Shown: piece after piece, positions 25,823 to 35,506 of the stretch
How the letters are laid out: the number at the start of each line of letters is the position of its first letter
How positions within the stretch are numbered: the first letter of the stretch is position 1
From: Nakamurella aerolata
GTDB lineage: Bacteria > Actinomycetota > Actinomycetes > Mycobacteriales > Nakamurellaceae
Direction: 5' to 3'
Assembly (NCBI RefSeq): GCF_013002705.1
Contig: NZ_JABEND010000003.1
Span: 62,001-126,000 of the forward strand
DNA length: 64,000 bases
Notes under the pieces: model-generated
Database searches by the model: none
Told to the model about the DNA's origin: nothing
The model's input: only the letters and a program-made list of their open reading frames with translations
Translations under genes and position numbers: made by a program

Positions 25823-28159
25823 GTGAGCCGCGAGCCGTTCGAACGCCCGCAGCGGGCCGAGCAGCAGCCGTCGCCCGCGCCCACGGCCACCCCGCGGCAC
25901 CGTCCCGCCGACCCGAGAGTGCGTCCGGAGCGGACGAGCGCGGCCGAGAACCGATCAGCCCGGACCGACGGCGGCCCGGCCGATCCCGCTACGTCGGCCG
26001 GGCCCGCTGGACCAGCGGGTGCGGGCGAGTCCGCGGCGCCCGCAGCACACCCGGCGCCCGCAGCTCACCCGGCGCCCTCAGCACATCCGGCGCCCGCCGG
26101 CGCGCCGCCCGGCCGCCCGCCGGCGCAGCAGCCGGACCAGCACGACACCGTCAAGCTGCGGCGGGACCGCCGCGCCATGCCCCCCGCCCCGGGCCGGTGG
26201 AATCAGCCGGATCCGCGTGCCGTGCCTGGCGGCGGCCAGCTCACACCGTCCGGGGAGGCCGCGGACGCGCCGCCCAGCCGCGGGTACCAGCGGTCGGACC
26301 CGACGCGCGCTGATCGCACCCGCTCAGACCGAGCCCGCTCGCACCCGGGCCCGGCAACCCAGGGCCCCACCAACCAGGGCCCCACCAACCAAGGCCCCGC
26401 CAACCAAGGCCCCAGCAACCAAGGCCCCGGAATCCGCGGTGCCGCGGCGCCCCGCCGTCCGGCACCGGAACGTCCGGCGCCACAGCGTCCGGCAGCACAG
26501 CGTCCGGCACCGTACGAGGACCAGGCACCGGCCACCCAACGCCCGTCCGGCAAGGCGAACCCGCTGCCGCCCTACACGCCGCCGCAGTTGCCGACCGACG
26601 GGCAGCCGGGCGTCACCGGCCCGAAGAAGATGACGGTCACCAGGGTCGCCGCGCTGCGCAGCCGGCAACTCACCAACAAGGGCGTCGAGCTGTTCCGCAA
26701 GGCGGCGACCGCCGACGGCGCCGACCGGTCGGGGCTCACCCACCTCACCTATGCGGTGATGGCGAACTACGCGATCGACGCCGCGCTGATGGTCGGCCTG
26801 GCCAACACCCTGTTCTTCGCGGCCGCCGCCGGCGAGTCCACCGGCAAGGTGCTGCTGTACCTCGTTATTACTGTGGCGCCGTTTGCGGTGATCGCACCGT
26901 TCATCGGGCCGCTGCTGGACAAGCTGCAGCACGGCCGCCGGATCGCGCTGGCAGCGTCGGCGTTCGGCCGGGCGCTGCTGGCGATCGTGATGGCGTTCAA
27001 CTTCGACTCGTGGATGCTGTATCCCTGCGCGCTGCTGGCGATGGTGCTGAGCAAGTCGTTCGGGGTGCTCAAGGCCGCGCTCACCCCCAGGGTGCTGCCC
27101 GAGCAGATCACCCTGGTCAAGACCAACTCCCGGTTGACGGTGTTCGGTCTGGCCGCCGGCGGCGTCTCCGGCGCAATTGCCGGCGCGCTGGCCGGGCTGA
27201 CCAGTTCGGCCGGGGCGCTGCTGTTCACCGCTGCCTGCGCGATTGTCGGCGGGGTGCTGTGCCTGCGCATCCCGGCCTGGGTGGAGTCGACCGACGGCGA
27301 GGTGCCGATCCAGCACAGCCAGGTGCTGTACCGCGACCCGGCGGGACACTCCACCACCAGGGTGTTCCCGCCACCGGTGTCGGCGACGCTGTGGGCCAAC
27401 ATGGCCAACCGGATCGAGACCGGTTTCCTCGCGCTGTTCATCGCGTTCGTCGTCAAGACCGAGTACGCCGACACCAGTGGGTTCGGGCAGTTGCTGCTGC
27501 TCGGCGCGGTGGGCGCCGCGGCCGGCATCGGCGGGTTCATCGGCAACGGGCTGGGCGCGCAGCTGTCGCTCGGCCAACCGGAGAAGCTGGCGTTCTGGTC
27601 GGTCTCGATCGTCGGCGTGACGACGCTGCTGACGGTCGCCATGCCGGGGCTGGCGATGGCCGTGGTGGTCGGGCTGATCGGCTCGGCGTCGTCGTCGTTG
27701 GCGAAGGTCTGCCTCGACTCGGTGATCCAGCGCGACCTGCCGGAGGCCAGCCGGGCGTCGGCGTTCGGCCGGAGCGAGTCGGCGCTGCAGCTGGCGTGGG
27801 TGTTCGGCGGGGTCGTCGGCCTGCTGCTCGGCGGCGTCGCACAGTTGCACGGCCGCCCGGTGTACATGATCGGTTTCGCGGTGGTGACGGTACTGCTGGC
27901 GCTGGCCCTCGTGCAGAGCTACGTCGCCAGGTCGGGACGCTCGCTGCTGCCGGCGGAGGCGCTGCCGTGGCGCCGCCCGGGACGACGCGGCAAGCGGGCG
28001 CCCGCGGGTGGCCCGGCCACCACCCCGGACCCCGCTGCTTACCCTCCCGCACCGGCCGGTCCGGCCGCTCCCTCCACCCGGCCGGACACCGCCGCTGAGC
28101 AGCCCATCGGGTCCATCCGGCAGCGGAAGCAGCCGCGACGAGCCGGAGACCGCCGATGA
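25823..28159 (+). CDS. MFS transporter of the Rv0876c type with long N-terminal tail
   Basis: 778 residues. GTG 25823 has AGGA at spacing 8. Residues 1-260 are disordered and repeat-rich (APAAHPAPAAHPAP; GPTNQGPTNQGP; RPAPQRPAAQRP). The membrane domain (about 285-710) has helices such as LMVGLANTLFFAAAAG, the conserved loop FIGPLLDKLQHGRRIAL and VLPEQITLVKTNSRLT. A basic tail ends the protein. The stop overlaps the DUF2771 start by 4 bp (ATGA). The pairing with DUF2771 and divergence from DUF3027 match Rv0875c-Rv0877 (memory). Substrate unknown. Confidence 0.85.
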   Translation: MSREPFERPQRAEQQPSPAPTATPRHRPADPRVRPERTSAAENRSARTDGGPADPATSAGPAGPAGAGESAAPAAHPAPAAHPAPSAHPAPAGAPPGRPPAQQPDQHDTVKLRRDRRAMPPAPGRWNQPDPRAVPGGGQLTPSGEAADAPPSRGYQRSDPTRADRTRSDRARSHPGPATQGPTNQGPTNQGPANQGPSNQGPGIRGAAAPRRPAPERPAPQRPAAQRPAPYEDQAPATQRPSGKANPLPPYTPPQLPTDGQPGVTGPKKMTVTRVAALRSRQLTNKGVELFRKAATADGADRSGLTHLTYAVMANYAIDAALMVGLANTLFFAAAAGESTGKVLLYLVITVAPFAVIAPFIGPLLDKLQHGRRIALAASAFGRALLAIVMAFNFDSWMLYPCALLAMVLSKSFGVLKAALTPRVLPEQITLVKTNSRLTVFGLAAGGVSGAIAGALAGLTSSAGALLFTAACAIVGGVLCLRIPAWVESTDGEVPIQHSQVLYRDPAGHSTTRVFPPPVSATLWANMANRIETGFLALFIAFVVKTEYADTSGFGQLLLLGAVGAAAGIGGFIGNGLGAQLSLGQPEKLAFWSVSIVGVTTLLTVAMPGLAMAVVVGLIGSASSSLAKVCLDSVIQRDLPEASRASAFGRSESALQLAWVFGGVVGLLLGGVAQLHGRPVYMIGFAVVTVLLALALVQSYVARSGRSLLPAEALPWRRPGRRGKRAPAGGPATTPDPAAYPPAPAGPAAPSTRPDTAAEQPIGSIRQRKQPRRAGDRR

Positions 28160-28773
28160 CGCCGCCCCGCCGCAACCCTTCTGTCGGCCGGCTCCGCTCT
28201 GTCGGCGGCATCCGCTCTGTCAGCGGCATCCGCGCTGTCGGCCGGGTCCGCTCTGTCAGCCGGGTCGGCGGGGTCGGCCGGGTCGGCCGGGTCCGGCGGA
28301 CGCTGGTGGCGCTCGGGCTGCCGCTCGTCCTGCTCGCCGCCGGCTGCACCGCACCGCTGCCCAACATCACCGCGTTCGCCGACGGCGCGCGCGCCGTGGT
28401 GCCGCCGACCCTGTGGTGCGTCGCCGATTCGGTGCAGCAGCAACTCAACTGCAGCAAGAACGCGGGCACACCGACCGGTTCGATAGTGGTGCCCCGCGGC
28501 GAGGGCGTGTCCATCAACGTGCCGGCCGACGTCGGCGCGGCGCCGTGGGTGGTCCTGTTCGAATACACCAACGCCGATGGCACGCCCGACTCCTACCGCG
28601 GCCCGTTGCAGACCGAGCGGCAACTGCAGTACGTGCTGCACCCACCCCAGCCGACCGATCAGATCACCCGGATCGAGGTGCAATCGGGCCTGACGCCGGT
28701 CGCCACCGATACCGGCTCCGGCGTCGACTACGCCGCCACCCGCACCTGGTCGATAGCGGTACGCCCGAGCTGA
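28156..28773 (+). CDS. DUF2771 lipoprotein
   Basis: 205 residues, translationally coupled to the preceding MFS gene. The n-region is abnormally long: about 45 residues of VGR/IRSV repeats rich in Arg, Ser and Val before the hydrophobic core and lipobox LLAAGC (Cys about 63). The mature domain has a Cys pair (TLWCVAD ... LNCSKN) and a beta-rich pattern (VVLFEYTNADG, TRIEVQSGL). It is probably an outer-face lipoprotein. The coupling suggests it works with the MFS protein; its role is unknown. Confidence 0.85.
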   Translation: MTPPRRNPSVGRLRSVGGIRSVSGIRAVGRVRSVSRVGGVGRVGRVRRTLVALGLPLVLLAAGCTAPLPNITAFADGARAVVPPTLWCVADSVQQQLNCSKNAGTPTGSIVVPRGEGVSINVPADVGAAPWVVLFEYTNADGTPDSYRGPLQTERQLQYVLHPPQPTDQITRIEVQSGLTPVATDTGSGVDYAATRTWSIAVRPS

Positions 28774-28821
28774 CAGCTGCTGCTCGGCAGGTGGCCGGCT
28801 TGTCGGCAGTGGGACGCGCGG

Positions 28822-29010
28822 ACGCGGACCTTTGGAGTGCGGGGCGTTTGGAGTGCAGGGCGTTTGGACCGCAGGGCCTTTCGTCCGCAGGGCCTTTGGA
28901 GTGCAACGCCGTTAGCTGCAGAGCCTTCGGATCGCAGAGGCGTTAGAGTGCAGGGCCCTTCGATTGCGGCCTTTCGACTGCAGGGCCTTTGGCCTGCGGA
29001 CCTTCCGCCG
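28822..29010. repeat. Degenerate 16-21 bp tandem repeats between DUF2771 and cspB
   Basis: About nine units built on GGAGTGCAGGGCCTTT fill the gap between the two convergent genes. No coding frame fits them. Confidence 0.75.
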
Positions 29011-29041
29011 CGGCTGTGCACTGCAGCGGTGGTGCCGACGG

Positions 29042-29425
29042 TCAGTCCAGTTCTTTGGCCACCGCACGCAGCACGTCGGCCACCCTGGTGCCGATCGCGC
29101 GGTCCGGGTAGCGGCCGCGCCGCAGTTCCGGCAGCACCTTCGACTCCAATAGCTTGATCATGTCGTCGACCAGCCCGTGCAACTCCTCGGCCGGCCGGCG
29201 GGTGGCGTTGCTGACCGACGGCGGGGCCTGCGGCACCACCACCTGCAGCGCCTGCGGGCCGCGGCGGCCGTCGGCGACGCTGAACTCCACCTTCTGGCCC
29301 GGTTTCAGCGCCGTCACCCCAGTGGGCAGCACGGACGAGCGGACGTGCACGTCCGGACCGCCCTCCTGGGCGATGAATCCGAAACCCTTCTCGGCGTCGT
29401 ACCACTTCACACGACCGGTCGGCAT
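29042..29425 (-). CDS. cspB: Long-form cold-shock protein (CspB type)
   Basis: 127 residues. The N-terminal cold-shock domain has [17 protein letters not shown] (RNP1-type) and VHVRSS (RNP2 position, with Val-His-Val). From about residue 70 follows the actinobacterial C-terminal extension ([25 protein letters not shown]). Length and both parts match mycobacterial CspB (Rv0871). It binds single-stranded RNA or DNA and is cytosolic. ATG 29425 has GAAGGA about 12 nt upstream; the TTG at 29434 is less likely. It is convergent with DUF2771. Confidence 0.92.
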   Translation of the reverse strand: MPTGRVKWYDAEKGFGFIAQEGGPDVHVRSSVLPTGVTALKPGQKVEFSVADGRRGPQALQVVVPQAPPSVSNATRRPAEELHGLVDDMIKLLESKVLPELRRGRYPDRAIGTRVADVLRAVAKELD

Positions 29426-29835
29426 CTGCAGCAATTTCCTTCACACGCTCGCGGGCTCTGGCAGCCGCGATCATTGGTATCTGTCTTGGGCCAGCTGTCT
29501 TGGGCCAGCTGTCTTGGGCAGGGGCACCGCGCCTCCATGACCCGACGCACCGCCCACCGCCGGACCACCGGCGGGACCGTACGAGCCTACTGGCGCAAGG
29601 CCCGCACGTCCGCCGAGTTCTCGGGCAGCGGCCGGCGAAACGCCGATAGCTCCCGAACCTCCCGGGGAACCAATGGCCGGCCCTGGCTGCCTGATCGCTG
29701 ATGCGGACGGCGTGAACGCCGACGGGGTGGATTGCCGGGCGCTGCGGGCGATCGGCGACGCGGATGGCTTGCCTGGGCTGCGTGATCGCCGACGCGGATG
29801 GCTTGCCCGGTACCGCGTCACCTAGCCTGAGAGTC
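29426..29835. other. 410-bp repeat-containing intergenic region
   Basis: It holds the cspB leader, a 14-bp tandem repeat GTCTTGGGCCAGCT (about 29481-29522, nearly three copies) and three spaced copies of ATCGCYGACGCGGATGGC-like words (29697-29805). No gene is supported. Confidence 0.5.
29823..29828 (+). promoter_or_regulatory. -10 hexamer TAGCCT, leaderless gene
   Basis: TAGCCT lies 7 nt before GTG 29836; no ribosome site is present. Confidence 0.55.
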
Positions 29836-30141
29836 GTGACAGCCTCCAGCGCCGCCGCACCCGACGGCGGTTCCGGCGGTCCCGCCGCGGCGAAGCCGAA
29901 GGCGGGGTCGGTACGTCCGAGCCCGCGGCCCTCGGGTCTGCGTCGCGCGCCGCTGACGTTCCGGATCGCCATGGCACTGTTCTTCGTCGGCGGTCTCGCC
30001 CTGCTCGCCGCCGCGATCATGTTCGCCTCCGGCGCGCGCGAGCACATCCCCACCTGGCTGTACCTGGCCATCGCGCTGGCGCCCATCGGATTGATCGTCG
30101 GGACCTTCTCCATCCGCCGCGCGGGGCTGTCGCTGCGCTGA
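29836..30141 (+). CDS. Small two-helix membrane protein, unknown
   Basis: 101 residues. A disordered Ala/Gly/Pro-rich N-terminus with basic end (about 38 residues) is followed by two helices, IAMALFFVGGLALLAAAIMF and WLYLAIALAPIGLIVGTF, and a short basic tail (SIRRAGLSLR). GTG 29836 is preceded by TAGCCT at 7 nt. I do not recognise a family. It stands alone upstream of the rpf locus. Confidence 0.65.
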   Translation: MTASSAAAPDGGSGGPAAAKPKAGSVRPSPRPSGLRRAPLTFRIAMALFFVGGLALLAAAIMFASGAREHIPTWLYLAIALAPIGLIVGTFSIRRAGLSLR

Positions 30142-30237
30142 CCGGCCTGGTCTACGTTGCACTGCACGTCCGCGCTGTGCTGCGCTGCGTCGCCCCACCT
30201 CCGCTGCACCACTACGCACTGCGTTGCCACGCCTGCA

Positions 30238-30315
30238 TGTCGTCAATCCGGGTCGCGTGACACTCTCGCCCCCAAAAACGGCCTCGACATCGCCACCAGA
30301 CCCGGATTGACGACA
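30238..30315. repeat. Palindrome with perfect 16-bp arms
   Basis: TGTCGTCAATCCGGGT (30238-30253) and ACCCGGATTGACGACA (30300-30315), separated by 46 bp. The size matches the other elements of this window, but the arm sequence is unrelated to them. Confidence 0.8.
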
Positions 30316-30714
30316 CCTCAGCGAACAGACGGCCCCAGCGGAACACGCCGGCCATGCTCTGAGGCAGGCGCGCCGCCGCCGTCAGGTCCGGCATGCTGCT
30401 CACGGGCTGTGTTGAGCTCTGCCGATGGAACCTGGTGGAAACCGAGCGACCCTGAGTGACCCAGGCCACAAAACCCTGATCAAACGCCCCAAAACCATTA
30501 CGCCATTCGAGTGATTTCTAGTTCACAACGCAACCCGCACGATTTCTGCGATCTTGTCTCGGACCCGCCGATGACCTGGCGAAACGCTGGACATATCGGT
30601 TCGGTCACGAAAGTTATCGTTCCGTAATCGGTTTGCGGGCCATTTCCCATCGCTGGCGCTCGTACGTATCGTCGTCCCCGGCCCTGGGAACCGCCTTGTG
30701 GCCAACTCCCCTGA

Positions 30715-31816
<1,102 letters not shown>

Positions 31817-31887
31817 TTGACGCCAAGCCGCTCACCACGGAGTGATGTGATTCGCGGCGGCTGATCGCCGCCCACCGATCACCACAG

Positions 31888-31917
31888 CGCCCCCGCACCG
31901 AACAAGGTGCGGGGGCG
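31888..31917 (+). terminator. Terminator hairpin of the rpf gene
   Basis: A perfect 12-bp stem CGCCCCCGCACC / GGTGCGGGGGCG with loop GAACAA, 72 nt after the stop. It has only TTGT instead of a U-tract, as is common in actinobacteria. Confidence 0.8.
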
Positions 31918-32168
31918 TTGTGCTGTGCGCTGCATGCGGTCTGCGCCTGTGGGTTCTGCAGCTGGGTCGACGGGTTCCGCTGGTTCGGCGGGTTCAGGCC
32001 GCCGGCCGCCGCCGACGCGGTCTCGGGGCGCGGGCTCGGTGCCGGGACGCAAGACACGGTCGAGGGGCCGCGGGCGCGCGGGACTCGGGGCGCGGACCGC
32101 GCCCGCAGCCGGCAACTCCGTCAGGCGCGCAGTCCGGAACCAAGCCGATCGGGGCCGGGCCCGAACGC
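31918..32168. other. Gap after the rpf terminator
   Basis: GC-rich sequence between the rpf terminator and the convergent HAD gene. I see no gene, repeat family or RNA in it. Confidence 0.5.
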
Positions 32169-33296
32169 TCAGACCTGCACGCCGCGCACCGAGAACGGAT
32201 CTTCCACGTGGCCGATCAGGTCGGCGACCGAGTCGATCACCAACGACGGCCGGAACGGGTACCGCGCGATGGTCTCGACGTTGGAGATGCCGGTGAGCAC
32301 CAGGATGGTGGCAAGACCCGCCTCAAGGCCGGCGATGATGTCGGTGTCCATCCGGTCGCCGATCATCAAGGTCGACTCCGAGTGCGCGCCGATGCTGCGC
32401 AGCGCCGACCGCATCATCAGCGGGTTCGGCTTGCCGACGAAGTAGGGCTTGCGACCGGTCGCCTTCTCGATCAGCGCAGCCACCGCCCCCGCCGCCGGCA
32501 GGACGCCGTACCGCGACGGCCCGGTCGGATCCGGGTTGGTGGCAACGAATTTCGCCCCGGCGTCGACCAGCCGGATCGCGGTGGTGAGCGCCTCGAACGA
32601 GTAGGTGCGGGTCTCCCCCAGCACCACGTAGTCGGGGTCGCGGTCGGTGATGATGAACCCGGCCTCGTGCAGCGCCGTCGTCAGCCCCACCTCGCCGATG
32701 ACGAACGCCGTGCCCCCGGGATGCTGAGCCTTCAGGAACTGCGCGGTCGCCATCGCGGAGGTCCAGATCCGGTCCTCGGGAATCACCAGGCCGGTGGCAG
32801 CCAACCGGGCGGCCAGGTCGCGTCGGGTGTAGATCGGGTTGTTGGTGACGACCAAGAAGTTGATGTCGTCCTTGGTCAGCTCGGCGATGAACTCGGGCGC
32901 GCCTGGCACCGGGTGCTCCTCGTGGATCAGCACCCCGTCCATGTCCATCAGATACGACCACTTGGCCGGGTTCTCGGCCTGCATAGTGGGGTCCGGCTGC
33001 GGCGCGGGTTCCGCCCCCGTTTTGCCGGCCGGGTCGGCCGCCTGCTTGCCGGCCGACTGCGTGGCGCTGGGTTCGGCAGCGCTAGGCGCGGTGCCTGCGG
33101 GCCGGCTGGACTGCCGAGAGGACGCGGCAACGGGTACAGCCGTGGCTGAACGGGACGTGGTTGATGCGGCCGTGGCTGATCCGGCCGTGGCGGGTCCGGA
33201 TCCGGCGGGGTCGAAATGGGGGCGCCACAATGCCGACGGTGACGGCGGTGACGGCGGTGACGGCGGAGCGGACGGTGACGACGAGGGGGCAGGCAC
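32169..33296 (-). CDS. NagD-type HAD phosphatase (HAD-IIA)
   Basis: 375 residues from GTG 33296, or 271 from ATG 32984. The HAD core starts at about residue 110: SYLMDMDGVLIHEE (nucleophile Asp and acid/base Asp), VVTNN (motif II), YFVGKPNPLMM (motif III Lys) and LMIGDRMDTDIIAG (motif IV), with the C2a cap between. The family dephosphorylates nucleotides or sugar phosphates. GTG 33296 is preferred since AACAAT lies 7 nt upstream, fitting a leaderless mRNA; it adds about 100 residues of Pro/Ala/Ser low-complexity sequence. The frame stays open far upstream through repeats, which is not evidence for coding. Confidence 0.85.
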   Translation of the reverse strand: MPAPSSSPSAPPSPPSPPSPSALWRPHFDPAGSGPATAGSATAASTTSRSATAVPVAASSRQSSRPAGTAPSAAEPSATQSAGKQAADPAGKTGAEPAPQPDPTMQAENPAKWSYLMDMDGVLIHEEHPVPGAPEFIAELTKDDINFLVVTNNPIYTRRDLAARLAATGLVIPEDRIWTSAMATAQFLKAQHPGGTAFVIGEVGLTTALHEAGFIITDRDPDYVVLGETRTYSFEALTTAIRLVDAGAKFVATNPDPTGPSRYGVLPAAGAVAALIEKATGRKPYFVGKPNPLMMRSALRSIGAHSESTLMIGDRMDTDIIAGLEAGLATILVLTGISNVETIARYPFRPSLVIDSVADLIGHVEDPFSVRGVQV

Positions 33297-33433
33297 GAGG
33301 CTGATTGTTTCATCCGCGGCGGCCAAGCGGGCGGGCCAATTCCGCGGGAGCCCGCGGACGCGCCCCATGTGTGCGGGGTGCTCGACGACGCGTGATCCGG
33401 GCAGCCGCCCGAGCCCCGCGCCTGGACTCGACC

Positions 33434-33513
33434 AGCACACACCTTTCAGTACGTCACAACCGTTCCAGCCTGCTGCAGCGGTTGTGACGTACTGAAACCG
33501 TTGTGCTCGCGGA
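33434..33513. repeat. 80-bp palindromic element, family D, copy 1
   Basis: Perfect 19-bp arms TTTCAGTACGTCACAACCG / CGGTTGTGACGTACTGAAA around a 16-bp loop, with outer AGCACA/TGTGCT arms. It is identical over 80 bp to 33698-33777, in the same orientation. Confidence 0.9.
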
Positions 33514-33697
33514 CTTGTTTGTGCTCGCGGACGCTGAGGACGCTCGATGGCCGAGACGCGCCCCCGGATTCCGAGGGCGACGCCCACGATGGACGAGCCG
33601 CGCACCCGGACTCCGGGGACGACGCTCACTGGGCTGCCCGGCCGGCAGGCCAGGCCGGGTAATCGGAACCCGAGGACCGAACCGGTTTGCCACCACG

Positions 33698-33777
33698 AGC
33701 ACACACCTTTCAGTACGTCACAACCGTTCCAGCCTGCTGCAGCGGTTGTGACGTACTGAAACCGTTGTGCTCGCGGA
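33698..33777. repeat. 80-bp palindromic element, family D, copy 2
   Basis: An exact copy of 33434-33513; the offset is 264 bp. The 184 bp between them also contain an extra GTGCTCGCGGA word. Confidence 0.9.
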
Positions 33778-33847
33778 ATTCCGGGACACCGCGACGCCCG
33801 AACACCGCGACGCCCCACCGGGACTCCGGGACTCCGGGACTCCGGGA

Positions 33848-35506
33848 CTACAGCGGATAGAGCCGGATCGCCTCGGGGGGCACCGCGACGCTGACCCGGC
33901 TGCCGGGCGTCAGGTCTTGCTCCAGCAGTTCGGCAGGCGTCAGGTCGACGGCGAGTTCGCCCGCGGTGGCGAGAGGCTCGCCGGACAGATCCGTCAGCTG
34001 CAGGTGCAGCCGGACGCCGGCCGGTCCTGGCACAACGCCGGTGACGACCGCGGGCCACCGGTTTGCCGCCGGGTCCGATCCTGCTGCCTCTGATCCCGCC
34101 GGGCCCGATCCCGCTGCCTCTGATCCCGCCGAGTCGGATCCCGCCGAGTCCGATCCTGCTGCGGGTAACCCGGCTGAGTCGGGCGCGACTCCGGTGGGCT
34201 CACACGCCTTGCGCCCCAAGATATCTGCCCCCACCGCAGGCGATTCCACAGTGCCCGTCCCCACGGGGCTCGTCTCCGCAGTGCTCGTCCCCACGGTGTC
34301 CGTCCCAGCGGTACTCGTCTCAGCAGTGCCCGCTCCCACGGTGTCCGCCCCGACAGTCTCCACCGTGTCCGCGGCGTCCGCAGCCACCGTGGCCGACCCC
34401 GACGCAGCGGCCCGCACCGTGACGGCGGCCGGCGCGAAGGCCGCGGCGGCAGAGCCACCCGGATTGGCCGGTCTGGTCCAATGTCCGCGGACGGCGAGCC
34501 CCGCCCCCAGCCGGAGCAGGATCGCTCCGCGGTCCGACTCCTGGGTGGTGGCTCTGGCCGTGACGGCTCCGGCAAAAGGTCCGGGCTCGGGGTCCGCGGC
34601 GCCGCTTGCCGGGCCGACGCTCGCCCGCGGGGCGCTGGTCAAGCGGCGACCCGAGGGGGTTTCGGAGGCGGCGCCGAGCAGCAGGTTGACACCGGCCAGC
34701 GCGGCGGCGAAGGCCGTGGCCGGCTCGGCCAGCACCCGGGCGGCGGGTCCCTCGTCAACGACGGCACCGTCCTGCAGCACCACGATGCGATCGGCCAGCA
34801 CCGCAGCGTCCAGCACCTGGTGGGTCACCAGCAGCGTGGTCTGCCCGGTCTCGGACAGGTGCCGGCGCAGCAACTGCCGCAACTCGGCCGCGGTCTGCAC
34901 GTCGGCGGCGGCCAGCGGCTCGTCCAGCAGCAGCAGGTCGGGCTCGGCGGCGAGTGCCCTGGCCAGCGCCACCCGCTGCTGCTGCCCGCCGGACAGCTCC
35001 GCCGGCCGGCGCCGGGCGGCGTCCGGCAGGTCGAGGCGGCGCAGCCACTCGTCGGCCAGTTCGGCGGCGCGCCGGCGCGGCACCCGCCGGGCCCGCGGGC
35101 CGAACGCCACGTTGTCGGCGACGGACAGGTGCGGGAACAGCAGCGGATCCTGCGTCATGCTGGCGATCCGCCGCCGGGCCATCGGGACAACCAGCCCGCG
35201 CGCGCTGTCCAGCAGCTGCCGATCGCCCAGACGGATGCTGCCGATGGCCGGCACGTCTCCGGAAAGAGCTTGCAGCACAGTGGATTTGCCGGCGCCGTTC
35301 GGCCCGAGAATGGCCGTGACGGTGCCGGCGGGCACGGTCAGCTCGATGTCGACGTCGAACAGCCGCCGCGGCACCCGCACCCTGGCTACCAGGCCGGCAG
35401 CGCCCGGCCGGGTCGCTGCCGCCGAGACACCGTGACCGGTCGGCACCGCGGCACCGATGCTCGTGCTGTCGCCCTGCGGCACAACCGGTTTCGGCCGTCG
35501 CACCAT
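33848..35506 (-). CDS. modC: Molybdate ABC transporter ATP-binding protein, enlarged
   Basis: 552 residues, against about 350-370 for usual ModC. ATG 35506 sits in TGATG with the modB stop. The ATPase domain (about 48-270) has Walker A LGPNGAGKST, Q-loop MTQDPLLF, signature LSGGQQQR, Walker B LLLLDEP and VTHQ. The C-terminal regulatory region shows two TOBE/Mop-like halves (about 320-355 and about 480-552). About 120-130 residues of Thr/Ser/Gly/Ala repeats (GSDSAGSDSAGSEAAG, GTDTVGTSTAETS) split them. It drives molybdate uptake with ModA and ModB. Whether the split domain still binds molybdate is unclear. Confidence 0.9.
   Translation of the reverse strand: MVRRPKPVVPQGDSTSIGAAVPTGHGVSAAATRPGAAGLVARVRVPRRLFDVDIELTVPAGTVTAILGPNGAGKSTVLQALSGDVPAIGSIRLGDRQLLDSARGLVVPMARRRIASMTQDPLLFPHLSVADNVAFGPRARRVPRRRAAELADEWLRRLDLPDAARRRPAELSGGQQQRVALARALAAEPDLLLLDEPLAAADVQTAAELRQLLRRHLSETGQTTLLVTHQVLDAAVLADRIVVLQDGAVVDEGPAARVLAEPATAFAAALAGVNLLLGAASETPSGRRLTSAPRASVGPASGAADPEPGPFAGAVTARATTQESDRGAILLRLGAGLAVRGHWTRPANPGGSAAAAFAPAAVTVRAAASGSATVAADAADTVETVGADTVGAGTAETSTAGTDTVGTSTAETSPVGTGTVESPAVGADILGRKACEPTGVAPDSAGLPAAGSDSAGSDSAGSEAAGSGPAGSEAAGSDPAANRWPAVVTGVVPGPAGVRLHLQLTDLSGEPLATAGELAVDLTPAELLEQDLTPGSRVSVAVPPEAIRLYPL

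Larger units (their letters stand above)
33297..33847. other. 551-bp repeat region with two identical palindromes
   Basis: Between the HAD gene and modC. It contains two identical 80-bp palindromic units (33434-33513 and 33698-33777) and a run of GGGACTCC repeats near 33820-33848. No gene. Confidence 0.7.

Noticed and set aside
33297-34058. Upstream extension of the HAD phosphatase frame through the palindrome repeats
   Set aside because: The peptide simply reads through both 80-bp palindromes and has no start signal; GTG 33296 with a -10-like hexamer is more plausible.
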